A stretch of 64,000 bases of DNA. Source: Ruminobacter sp964520475 (GTDB taxonomy: Bacteria > Pseudomonadota > Gammaproteobacteria > Enterobacterales > Succinivibrionaceae). Location: positions 1-64,000 of the forward strand of contig CAZFNS010000005.1 in the NCBI GenBank assembly GCA_964520475.1, given 5' to 3'. A model generated the notes under the pieces. That model was not told where the DNA came from. It saw only the letters and a list, made by a program, of their open reading frames with translations, and did not search any database. The translations under genes were made by a program, and so were the position numbers. Position 1 is the first letter of the stretch; each line of letters starts with the position of its first letter. Below, in pieces: positions 53,936-62,624 of this stretch.

Positions 53936-54562
53936 TCACCTGATGAAATTCGTCAAACGCACCTCTTCGTACACGGGTCTGGCGACCCCCGCCTCGTCCG
54001 CGGCCGCGCCGGCTTTAAGGAGGTACGCCATATTGGTCCCGAGCGTGCGCATGGTTTGCAGTCCTTCCTCGTCCTGCCTGGCTTCTTCCGCCGTGAACCC
54101 GTGAATCTGGTTCCAGTACTGGGAAGAAACGACGTGCATATTGGTCATCAGGAAGTACTGGTTCAGGCGCTCAAAAGCCGCCGTCGCCCCGCCTCTGCGG
54201 CACGCCACCACCGCCGCCGCGAACATGCCGCGGAATTTGGCGCCGTCCGCGCTGAAAAACAGCCGGTCGAGAAACGAAGTGAGCCTTCCGTTGGGGCCGC
54301 CGTAGTAGACGGGAGACCCAACGATCATGCCCCCGAATTCGTCCAGCCGGGCCGCGATTTCGTTGACCGTATCGTCTACGGCGCATTTGCCGGTCTGACC
54401 GCACCGGTAGCAGGCCAGGCAGTCCTGCATCGGTTTCTTGCCCAGCCATAAGATCTCCGTTTCGACGCCGTTCTTTTGCAGCGCGCCGGCGGCCTCCCGA
54501 AGAGCCACGTCGGTGCACCCGTGTTGATTGGGACTGCCGTTGATAAGAAGAACCTTCTTCAT
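53936..54562 (-). CDS. Flavodoxin-family NAD(P)H-dependent oxidoreductase
   Basis: A 208-residue FMN-binding protein with the phosphate-binding loop INGSPNQHGCTDVAL, a Cys-rich segment CLACYRCGQTGKC, and the flavin-contacting GSPVYYGGPNGRL. These features mark the WrbA/iron-sulfur-flavoprotein-like reductases often found in anaerobes and facultative species. GGAGG precedes the ATG at 54562; the TTG upstream is less likely. Substrate unknown. Confidence 0.85.
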   Translation of the reverse strand: MKKVLLINGSPNQHGCTDVALREAAGALQKNGVETEILWLGKKPMQDCLACYRCGQTGKCAVDDTVNEIAARLDEFGGMIVGSPVYYGGPNGRLTSFLDRLFFSADGAKFRGMFAAAVVACRRGGATAAFERLNQYFLMTNMHVVSSQYWNQIHGFTAEEARQDEEGLQTMRTLGTNMAYLLKAGAAADEAGVARPVYEEVRLTNFIR

Positions 54563-54918
54563 GTCACATCCTCCGTTTTGTTTATCTTTGTTCTCAAACC
54601 GCGTCGCCGGCGGGGCGCTTTTCGGGGAGGTTCCCCGCCGCCGGGCGTGATTGCCGCCCTCGGACGCACGGTCTTTCAAGAGCGGGAAAATCGCGGTGCC
54701 GGTTCCGAAAAACGATAAACCCTCGCGGGCCTATCCGGATCCCGGAATAATTTACCGGCCGGAGAACCCTCTCCTCAAAAAAATGGGAACGCGAGCGATC
54801 GCCGGCGGGTATCGTACCCGCGGGGGAAACAAATCCCGTATTCTTTCTCCGGCACCCCGGCAAACGGCCCAGCTCGCCACCGGTCCCCGGTTTGCCGATT
54901 ATCCGCGTTCGGCGGTTG
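54563..54918. other. Spacer between the two flavoprotein genes
   Basis: About 355 bases with no credible gene on either strand and no clear regulatory element beyond the ribosome-binding site of the flavodoxin-family gene. Confidence 0.4.
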
Positions 54919-55392
54919 TCAGCGGAGGATGCCCGTGACCTCGCCGATGTACATGGTGTGCGGAGCCTCCGCGGCATAGTATGCCGCGACCACATCCCGG
55001 GGCATGGCCGCCTTGTACAAATCCTGCCGGTAAATCTTCCTGCATATAAGCGTCGCCCGGGCCTCCCCGAACGTTACGGCATGCCCCAGAGACTTCGGAG
55101 TCAGACCGGCTCTCGCGACTTTGTCGCCGTCCCGGCCCGAGAGCGAGCCCAGCAACGCCAAAGCGCGGCGGTATTTCTCCGGATAGAAACTCACGGTGAA
55201 AAATTCGTTGGCCTCCATGAATTCATGGGTAAAGCGCACCGGCTTCACGTACACCGTCGCCACCGGTTTTCCCCACAGCGTGCCCAGGCCGCCCCAGCTG
55301 ACGGTCATGGTGTTGTAACGATCGATTGTGCCCGCCGTGAGCAGCGCCCATTCCCTGTCGAAAATTTTGAATGAATCGGTGTTAAAATCCAT
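54919..55392 (-). CDS. Flavin reductase-like domain protein
   Basis: A 157-residue protein of the flavin-reductase/FMN-binding split-barrel type: WALLTAGTIDRYNTMTVSWGG, VYVKPVRFTHEFMEANEFFTVSF, and a C-terminal HTMYIGEVTGI strand. Such small members bind FMN and occur beside flavodoxin-type reductases, as here. The start MDFNTDSFK has GGGGGAA upstream. Its electron partner is unknown. Confidence 0.83.
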   Translation of the reverse strand: MDFNTDSFKIFDREWALLTAGTIDRYNTMTVSWGGLGTLWGKPVATVYVKPVRFTHEFMEANEFFTVSFYPEKYRRALALLGSLSGRDGDKVARAGLTPKSLGHAVTFGEARATLICRKIYRQDLYKAAMPRDVVAAYYAAEAPHTMYIGEVTGILR

Positions 55393-55737
55393 ACTGCAGA
55401 TTCCCCCGCGCCGAGGCTTCACCCCGTCGTCTTTTCTCCCCTTGCCGCTTTTCCGCTGCGGGATCCCGGACCTTCCGCCGGCGCATGCCGGAGTATACCC
55501 GATATTCCGCGAAATACTCATGAGTTTCCGGAGCCCTTAAGCGCGTCTCCCGGTTTCCGGCCCGGTTACCCGGTTGTCTTTAATTTTAAAATACTCTCGG
55601 ATGATTTTACCACACGGGATTTTCTCTCAAAGCATCCCGCCGAATTCAGTCCGCGCCGGTTCGCCGCTTCTTTTCCGGGGCGCCAAGGATCGTTTAACCC
55701 GGATATTCTCCTTGTCGCAAGATGCCGTACAGTGAAG
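55393..55737. other. Spacer before the parS array
   Basis: About 345 bases without a credible gene. Base composition falls from GC-rich to mixed as the array begins. Confidence 0.4.
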
Positions 55738-57768
55738 GTTTCACGTGAAACATCGGCGGCCGACCGGGCGCGGCAGGACTGTTTCACGTGAAACAATCGA
55801 AACAAAAAGCACATGCGGATTCCAGCAAAGATTTCATGTAAAACATTCTGGGAATTCCACACTCGGTCCGGCGTTTCACGTGAAACAATTCATGCTGGGA
55901 AAACACGCAGTCTGTTTCACGTGAAACAGCCAGAGAATCCATGGGTAAGTATCATGGAAACGGAGCAGAGTTTCGCCCGGGAAGAACAGCGTATGTTTCA
56001 CGTGAAACAATCGAAAAAACAACATAAAGATTCCCAAAAAGGTTTCATGTATGAAACACTCTTGGAATTCGATACTGAGTATGACGTTTCACGTGAAACA
56101 ATTCATGCCGGGAAAACACGCAGTCTGTTTCACGTGAAACAATCGTTGAATCCGCGTTCCAATCTGATGTTTCACACGGAACACGGCAGAGAGTAGATAA
56201 CTTACGGAAAGTTTCACGTGAAACAGCCAGAGAATCCATGGATAAGTATCATGGAAACAGAGCAGAGTTTCGCCCGGGAAAAACGGCATATGTTTCACGT
56301 GAAACAATTGAAAAAACAACATGAAGATTCCCGGAAAGGTTTCATACATGAAACATTCTTGGAATTCAATACTGAGTGTGACGTTTCACGTGAAACAATT
56401 TATACCCTGAAAACATGCAGTCTGTTTCAAGTGAAACTGCAGTCTTAATGACTGAATTAAATGTTTCACGTGAAACATCGGCGGCCGGCCGGAAGAACCG
56501 CGAACTGCTTAACGTAAAGCATTCTGAGAATCCATGGATAAGCATCATGGAAACGGAAAAGAGTTTCGCCCGGGAAGAACAGCGTATGTTTCACGTGAAA
56601 CAATCGAAAAAACAACATAAGGATTCCCAAAAAGGTTTCATGTATGAAACACTCTTGGAATTCGATACTGAGTGTGACGTTTCACGTGAAACAATTTATA
56701 CCCGGAAAACATCGGCGGGCGGCCGGCCGGAATAACCGCGAACTGCTTATCGTAAAGCAGTCTGAGAATCCACGAATAAGCATCATGGAAACGGAAAAGA
56801 GTTTCGCCCGGGAAGAACAGCGTATGTTTCACGTGAAACAATCGAAAAAACAACATAAGGATTCCCAAAAAGGTTTCATGTATGAAACACTCTTGGAATT
56901 CGATACTGAGTGTGACGTTTCACGTGAAACAATTTATACCCGGAAAACATCGGCGGGCGGCCGGCCGGAATAACCGCGAACTGCTTATCGTAAAGCAGTC
57001 TGAGAATCCACGAATAAGCATCATGGAAACGGAAAAGAGTTTCGCCCGGGAAGAACAGCGTATGTTTCACGTGAAACAATCGAAAAAACAACATAAGGAT
57101 TCCCAAAAAGGTTTCATGTATGAAACACTCTTGGAATTCGATACTGAGTGTGACGTTTCACGTGAAACAATTTATCCCCGGAAAACATGCAGTCTGTTTC
57201 ACGTGAAACTGCAGTCTTAATGACTGAATGAAATGTTTCACGTGAAACATCGGCGGGCGGCCGGAAGAACCGCGAACCGCTTAGCGTAAAGCAGTCTGAG
57301 AATCCATGGATAAACATAATGGAAATGAGGAGCAGAATTTCGCCCGGAAAAAACGGCGTATGTTTCACGTGAAACAATACCAAAAACACAGAGATTAACA
57401 AAAATGTTTCATGTGAAATATATGCTTTGAATTCCAACCTCCGATCCGATGTTTCATGTGAAACAATTTATACCGGTAAAAATTGCATTATGTTTCACGT
57501 GAAACAATCGGAGAATCTTGGATAAACATCACCGAAATATAACGGTTTTTCGTCCGGGAAAAGGCGGCGTATGTTTCACGTGAAACAACCGGCATATGTC
57601 AAAACCAGAAGGCGTTACTCGTGAAAACTTCGCTCAAAGCGGCTGGCCGGCGCGCGGCGTTTCACGTGAAACATCGCCGAGTCGGGAAAATATTGGGAAC
57701 CTTGAGGAACTTTGAAGTGAATTCGGCCGGGTCATTCCGGCTTTATATCGTTTTGTTCCACGTGAAAC
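55738..57768. repeat. parS: Dense parS (ParB-binding) array
   Basis: Twenty-three exact copies of the palindrome GTTTCACGTGAAAC start at 55738, 55781, 55873, 55914, 55995, 56086, 56127, 56211, 56292, 56383, 56463, 56588, 56679, 56826, 56917, 57064, 57155, 57196, 57235, 57362, 57492, 57573 and 57659. A 24th (GTTCCACGTGAAAC) starts at 57755. Thirteen match the full 16-base consensus TGTTTCACGTGAAACA. Near matches with one to three changes lie at 55831, 56168, 56424, 57406 and 57451. The motif is the established target of ParB/Spo0J. No credible gene lies inside the array; open frames there just translate the palindrome (MFHVKQ on both strands). Confidence 0.93.
56538..57175. repeat. 238-bp perfect tandem repeat inside the parS array
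   Basis: Two full copies (56538-56775, 56776-57013) and a partial third (57014 to about 57175) are identical as far as I can compare. Each carries two parS sites 91 bases apart, a TTTCGCCCGGGAA element, a GTTTCATGTATGAAAC palindrome and a CTGCTT/AAGCAG hairpin. Diverged longer units of about 297 bp lie on both sides. Confidence 0.9.
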
Positions 57769-58829
57769 ACGCGCAATTCCGTTTTAAACACCGATTCCAG
57801 CAAAGCGGATTCGCGGTTGATGCAGGTGATGAAAAACTGATTGTTCGGGGACAGTTCGTCTACGATCCGGTAGACAAGTTTGAGGCTGTCCGTATCAAGC
57901 TCCGAAGCTATGTCGTCGATTAAAAAGACGCAGTTGCATCCGGTCAGACTCTGGCAGACAAGTCCCTGGGCCAGCTTCAGGGCGATAATGAGAAGTTTCT
58001 GCTGTCCTCGGGACAGCAGATCCAGCGAAGCGCTGTTATTTATTTTGATATTGAGATCGGCTTTATGAGGACCGATCAGCGAATAGCCGAACTTCAACTC
58101 CCTCTGGTAATGAGTCCGCAACTGCTCCGAAAAGCTTTCGTAATCGGGCTTATGACCGGATACAAGTTCGAGGAAAATTTTCTGCCCGGGAAAAAACCTG
58201 AGGACGAGTTCGTTGGCGTAGGTGTTGAACAGTTCCAGGTAACTCTGCCGCTTGCCGGTAATTGCCAGTGAAATTTTTACAAAGGAGTCATCCCAGTAGG
58301 CCAGGTAATCGGCCGAAGCCTTGCCGGCGAGCAGCGCGTTGCGTTGTTTCAGTATCTGTCTGAAGGAACCGTATAAACCGGCGTACTCCCTGTAATGATA
58401 AAAGCAGCCCCAGTCGATAAAGCTTCTTCTCAGGGACGGACCGGCCTCCAGGAGAGACAATCCGTTTGGAACCACGGCCTGAACGCAAATATTTTCCGCG
58501 AGGTCGGCGACGCGGCTGACATTCGAACCGTTAAAATTAACCCTGATCTCGCCTTCCCGGTTACGCGCTATGCCGAGTTTGAACAAACCGGCCGCTTCGT
58601 CTTTGTACAACTCGGAAAAAAGCACGAACTCCGAGGCGTCGCGGTTGATTAAAACGGAGCTTTTGTTCGAACGGAAGGATCTGGCCTGGGCAAGGTAATT
58701 CACGGATTCGAGAACGGAGGTCTTGCCGCTGGCGTTCGCGCCGTAAAAGAAATTAATCCCCTTCCCCGGTTCCACCGTCGCGGACGTGAAATTTCTGAAG
58801 TCAGTCAGAGTCAATTTACGAATATACAT
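57732..58829 (-). CDS. recF: DNA replication and repair protein RecF
   Basis: SMC-like ATPase that helps load RecA at gaps. The 365-residue protein has Walker A in FYGANASGKTS (29-38), the ABC signature region LSRGQQKLLIIALKLAQG and Walker B CVFLIDDIASELD. The last codons (VFHVEQNDIKPE) contain a parS-type site. It follows dnaN on the same strand with a 158-base spacer; gyrB does not follow. Confidence 0.96.
   Translation of the reverse strand: MYIRKLTLTDFRNFTSATVEPGKGINFFYGANASGKTSVLESVNYLAQARSFRSNKSSVLINRDASEFVLFSELYKDEAAGLFKLGIARNREGEIRVNFNGSNVSRVADLAENICVQAVVPNGLSLLEAGPSLRRSFIDWGCFYHYREYAGLYGSFRQILKQRNALLAGKASADYLAYWDDSFVKISLAITGKRQSYLELFNTYANELVLRFFPGQKIFLELVSGHKPDYESFSEQLRTHYQRELKFGYSLIGPHKADLNIKINNSASLDLLSRGQQKLLIIALKLAQGLVCQSLTGCNCVFLIDDIASELDTDSLKLVYRIVDELSPNNQFFITCINRESALLESVFKTELRVFHVEQNDIKPE
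57754..57769. promoter_or_regulatory. parS: parS site inside the recF coding sequence
   Basis: TGTTCCACGTGAAACA, identical to the Bacillus-type parS consensus, lies within the 3' end of recF and encodes FHVEQ on the minus strand. Confidence 0.85.
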
Positions 58830-58987
58830 GCGAACTAACGGGCGGCGCCTTCACCCGCCCGGGGTAACGGACGATTTCCCGCCGCGGGCGGGAGCGCCCG
58901 CGGCGACGGGCAAAAAAAGGATGCTCCCGGATGAACAAACAAAGCCGTGATGAACCCTCGCGCGCCCGTCTCGGCAAGACACAAATC

Positions 58988-60187
58988 CTAAACGGTAACG
59001 CGGCTTACCACGTACCTGGCGAAAGTCTGCTTTTCGTTTTCTTCCGGCAGCGGTTCAATCAGGAAATTGTTCGAGCTGACCGACATCGAAAACTTAATCT
59101 TGGCGGTCGGAATGACATTGCAGATTTGCAGCAGATAATCCGCGTTAAACGCAATTTCGAAATTATCTCCCGAATAGTCTATGTAATCCATAATGTCTTT
59201 GGCTTCCTCGTGGATGGCGTTTTTGGCCTTCAGGGTCAGCACGCCCTCCTGCATCACTATCTCGACGGCCTTGTTCAGGGAGTTGCTCATTATGGAGACG
59301 CGGGTGACGGTATTCTGGAATACTTTCCGGTCCAGAACCAGAATCCTGCCGCAGTTGCTCGGCACCACGGCGTTGACGTTCGGGAATTTGGCGTCGATCA
59401 GGATGCTCAGAAGCGAAATTCCCCCGACCTCCGTCTGCAGGCTGTTTTTGCTGATATTGAGCGTCACCGGGACGCCGTCTCCGGAGTTGTCCTTGATGTC
59501 GGACATGAGGGCAACCAGCTGATCGACGCCTTTCTTCGGGAAAATGAAACCTTGGTCGCCGGCGGCTTCGGGGATCTCGCAGGGTTCGGACAGGCGTCCT
59601 TTCTGCAGACTCATCCTGTGCGTGTCCGCGGTGGCGATGTCAAGGCTCGTGTGCTCGTCGCCCGTCACCGAGAAATGCATGCCTTTGAGAAACAGCCTGT
59701 AGCTGTCGGCCGCGATGGAAAATTTGGTGGTCCTCATGATCTCGAGCAACTCGCTCATCTCAATCTTCAGACTGTACAAAGTTTCCAGGGATTCGATCGC
59801 CGGGAAACTTTCGGGATCCATCGTCATCATGAACGATTTGTATTTGCCCGAGGAGATCAGCAGTTTGCCCGACCGATCCTCCGCCAGGCTGACGTAGGCC
59901 CCGTCGGGAAGCTTTTTCAAAATCTCGAGAAGGATTTTGACATTGACGGTGGTGCTCCCGGTTTCGGCGTCGTCGCAGAACAGATTCACTTCGGTGGACA
60001 TCTGAATCTCGCTGTCCGTGCAAACCATGCGCAGCCTGAACCTGGCGTCCTCGGCGGCGTCCCCGCCGGGCAGTATCTCAAGCAAAACGTTCGAGGTTAT
60101 CGGACTCTTGGGATTGTTTCCCGCGACGCCGGAGATCTGTCCCAAGGGTTTTAATAAATCTTCTCTGCCTATGCTGCACTTAAACAT
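58988..60187 (-). CDS. dnaN: DNA polymerase III beta subunit (sliding clamp)
   Basis: Ring-shaped clamp that holds replicative polymerase on DNA. The 399-residue protein starts MFKCSIGREDLLKPLGQISGV and has three repeats of the clamp fold; the C-terminus ends in FARYVVSRVTV, typical of the clamp end. It is longer than E. coli (366), with insertions in loops. It is 34 bases downstream of dnaA and surely cotranscribed. Confidence 0.96.
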   Translation of the reverse strand: MFKCSIGREDLLKPLGQISGVAGNNPKSPITSNVLLEILPGGDAAEDARFRLRMVCTDSEIQMSTEVNLFCDDAETGSTTVNVKILLEILKKLPDGAYVSLAEDRSGKLLISSGKYKSFMMTMDPESFPAIESLETLYSLKIEMSELLEIMRTTKFSIAADSYRLFLKGMHFSVTGDEHTSLDIATADTHRMSLQKGRLSEPCEIPEAAGDQGFIFPKKGVDQLVALMSDIKDNSGDGVPVTLNISKNSLQTEVGGISLLSILIDAKFPNVNAVVPSNCGRILVLDRKVFQNTVTRVSIMSNSLNKAVEIVMQEGVLTLKAKNAIHEEAKDIMDYIDYSGDNFEIAFNADYLLQICNVIPTAKIKFSMSVSSNNFLIEPLPEENEKQTFARYVVSRVTV

Positions 60188-60221
60188 TTTTTAACCTCGC
60201 ATCTTCCCTAATCTGTTAATT

Positions 60222-61928
60222 CTAATCCGTTAATTGCAATTTTAAATTTTCCCAGTCTTCGGTGTATTTAGGGTCGTGCAAGTCTATCTTGGCTTTCACC
60301 TTGTTGCACGCGCTCAAAACCGTCGAGTGATCCTTGTTCCCGAACTGTTTGCCCAGACTCGGATAACTGGCTCCGGTCAGCTTGCGGGCCAGCGCCATGG
60401 CCATGCTGCGGGCGTAGGCGATATTCGCGGGCCGGGCCGGCGAGTCGATGTCCCTGACGGTAATGCCGTAATACTCGGCGACCACCTGCTTGATATTGTC
60501 GACCGTCTGCAGTTTGGCGTGGGCGTTCAGCAGATCCTTGAGGGCGACTTTAACCACGTCGACCGTCACCGTGAAATTCCGGCGGTCCGCTCCGGCCGTG
60601 CCGGTGACGTAAGCGCCGATGGTCTTGATATGGCCTTCGAGAACGCGGATGTTGGTTTGGAATTTATTGGCCAGGAAAAGGACGCTCTGGTTGTCGAAAT
60701 CCAGATTCATTTCCTTGATCTTGGCCTTGATGATCTTTTCCCGCGTCGCCTTGTCCGGAGGCTCGACCTTGATGACCACGCCGGACTGGATTCTGTTTCT
60801 GATCCGGCTGTCCAGTTTCCTCAGTTCGGAGGGCAGCTGGCTTGCCGCGAAAACGAGCTGAACGTTCGAGCAGACGATTTCGTCGAAAAGACTGATGAAT
60901 TCCTTGGTTATGCCCACGTTGTTCTCGAGCTGCTGGATGTCGTCAATCAGGAAAACGTCGGCGTTCCGGTAAAAAGTCTTGAAACTGTTGTAGGTGGTCG
61001 AGGCGATCCCGCCCTTTCTGCGGTACTCGTCCACCGCGCGGATAAAATCCTGATAGAATTTTTCCAGGGTAACCAGAATGATTTTCTTTTCCGGGTAGAG
61101 CCGCGCCGCCTCGTTGGCGATGGCGTTCAATATGTGGGTCTTTCCCAGGCCGGAATCGCCCCAGATAAAAAACGGGTTCCTGTCCGGGTTGCCGGGATCA
61201 CTGGCGATGAGCTTGCCGTTGGTGCAGAGGTTGGCGTTGGTGGGCCCCTCCACGAAATTGTCGAAGTTCTTATCCTTCTGGATGGTCACGGAACCGTAGA
61301 AAATGTTGTTTCTGAACTCATCCAGCGTGCAGGCGGCGCCCGCCGACGCCGGGGCCGGCTGTTCGGCGTGGAACGTCTGGGCTTCGTCGCCGAATCTTTC
61401 GCGGTCGTAGCCGCCGTATTCCGTCTCGGGGTGTCTCGAGCCGTTTCTCATCTCGGAAGATATGACGCCGGGCGGCAGAACCTGCGTGCCGTCGATTTCC
61501 TGGAGATCGCCGTAACTGCTGCCGGCGGGGAACGGCTGATAAACCTGGCCGTCCGGACCGGCGCCCGCGGCCTGCGCGGGGCGGCCGTCGTTCATCCTGA
61601 GCCCGGCGGGGCCGCGGGAAAAGGCCGCAGCGGTTCCGTTCGGAACGCCGGGACTCGCGGATCTGCCGACGCTGAACTCGGACTGCACTTCTATAGACAC
61701 GTTGAAATTGCGGTTCGCGACGTACCTGACCGCCTCGACGATGGAATCCATGAACTCGTTGACCAGAAGACCCTTGATCATCCTGTTCGGGACCAGGATG
61801 GAAAAGGTGTTCTCCTGAACCACCACATTCGACGATTTTAAAAATATTTTAAGTTTGGGAAGAGACTTATTTAACGGCAGCGAAAACAGATACTTCTTGA
61901 TTTCTTCCCATAATTCTAAGCTGGCCAA
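60222..61928 (-). CDS. dnaA: Chromosomal replication initiator protein DnaA
   Basis: AAA+ protein that opens oriC. The 568-residue protein has domain I (about 1-90, LWEEIKKYLFSLPL), a long linker domain II (about 90-220; Pro/Gly/Asn-rich), the AAA+ core with Walker A WGDSGLGKTH (about 256-265) and Walker B VFLIDDIQ, and the domain IV signature DHSTVLSACNKVK that reads DnaA boxes. It is about 100 residues longer than E. coli DnaA (467), mostly in the linker. Confidence 0.97.
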   Translation of the reverse strand: MASLELWEEIKKYLFSLPLNKSLPKLKIFLKSSNVVVQENTFSILVPNRMIKGLLVNEFMDSIVEAVRYVANRNFNVSIEVQSEFSVGRSASPGVPNGTAAAFSRGPAGLRMNDGRPAQAAGAGPDGQVYQPFPAGSSYGDLQEIDGTQVLPPGVISSEMRNGSRHPETEYGGYDRERFGDEAQTFHAEQPAPASAGAACTLDEFRNNIFYGSVTIQKDKNFDNFVEGPTNANLCTNGKLIASDPGNPDRNPFFIWGDSGLGKTHILNAIANEAARLYPEKKIILVTLEKFYQDFIRAVDEYRRKGGIASTTYNSFKTFYRNADVFLIDDIQQLENNVGITKEFISLFDEIVCSNVQLVFAASQLPSELRKLDSRIRNRIQSGVVIKVEPPDKATREKIIKAKIKEMNLDFDNQSVLFLANKFQTNIRVLEGHIKTIGAYVTGTAGADRRNFTVTVDVVKVALKDLLNAHAKLQTVDNIKQVVAEYYGITVRDIDSPARPANIAYARSMAMALARKLTGASYPSLGKQFGNKDHSTVLSACNKVKAKIDLHDPKYTEDWENLKLQLTD

Positions 61929-62401
61929 AACAATTCCTCATCGTGACAGAAAAGCTTCACCGGAACAAATTTCGATTCTGACGAATTATACCTCATCGCG
62001 AGACACTTATCCACAGCGAAGTCGAAATATGAGAAAAAAGCCGCGCCGAATCCCTCTAAAAAATGAGGTAATACACAGTCTGCCCGGGCGGAAACACTGA
62101 TAATGTTAAACTTTGTGGGAAAATATATAAAATCGTATATGATATTTCTATTTTTGTAACAGGGCGCCGTTTAAAAAACGTCCCGGTTATACACAGGCGC
62201 CAAAGTAATCAACAGTTCCGGCCGCCGCGCGGCCGGGACGGCGGGCGGCGCATCCGCCTCCCGGGAGGGGCCTCGCGGGCCGTCATCCTCTCTCCCGGGC
62301 GACGGGGACGGGCGTTCGCGAAGGGCGGCGGGGCCGGAAGCGGCCGTCCCGGAACGCCGGAATCCCTGCTTTAAAATTATGCTTTTCCCGTTTTTTCTTG
62401 C
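61929..62401. other. oriC: Probable chromosomal origin of replication (oriC)
   Basis: Between dnaA and rpmH, the ancestral oriC place. It has a perfect DnaA box TTATCCACA at 62007-62015, TTATACACA (fits TTATNCACA) at 62187-62195, a one-mismatch box TAATACACA at 62069-62077, and an AT-rich stretch at about 62120-62157 that could serve as the unwinding element. The right half (62220-62350) is GC-rich with no feature seen. GC skew over a larger region is needed to prove it. Confidence 0.75.
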
Positions 62402-62430
62402 TTGACTGATCGGGGCAATGTCTATATAAT
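62402..62430 (+). promoter_or_regulatory. Sigma-70 promoter of rpmH-rnpA
   Basis: TTGACT and TATAAT with exactly 17 bases between, about 50 bases before the rpmH ATG. This is the best-matched promoter in the window. Confidence 0.85.
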
Positions 62431-62480
62431 CACGCAACGAATTTGTTTTTTCAGGTTTTCAACCTTAAAGGGAGTTTATT

Positions 62481-62624
62481 ATGAAACGCACTTTCCAGCC
62501 TTCAATACTGAAGCGCAAGCGCACCCACGGCTTTCGCAAGCGCATGAGAACCGCGGACGGCCGCAAGGTTCTTTCCCGTCGCCGCGCGAAGGGTCGTGCC
62601 CGCTTAACCACTGTTAATGATTAA
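62481..62624 (+). CDS. rpmH: 50S ribosomal protein L34
   Basis: A 47-residue very basic protein: MKRTFQPSILKRKRTHGFRK ... RRRAKGRARLTTVND. Found by hand as it is too short for most ORF cut-offs. AAGGGAG precedes the ATG. The last eight bases overlap rnpA. Confidence 0.97.
   Translation: MKRTFQPSILKRKRTHGFRKRMRTADGRKVLSRRRAKGRARLTTVND

Noticed and set aside
55813..57437. Overlapping 60-130 codon open frames on both strands in the parS array, with repeated MFHVKQ and VSRET peptides
   Set aside because: The peptides are direct translations of the parS palindrome, which has no stop codons in these frames. The same peptides appear on both strands, and the frames have no consistent ribosome sites.
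55738..57768. CRISPR array or REP/BIME element
   Set aside because: The repeats are 14-16 base perfect palindromes with irregular spacing and conserved, non-unique spacers, and no cas genes are present. The motif is the exact ParB site, not a REP sequence.
58870..58920. Terminator between dnaN and recF
   Set aside because: The GC-rich hairpin lies on the wrong side of the T-run for minus-strand transcription, so it would not stop dnaN transcripts.
62171..62437. 88-codon minus-strand open frame in the oriC region
   Set aside because: It is Arg/Pro-rich, has no ribosome site and overlaps the DnaA box and the rpmH promoter.
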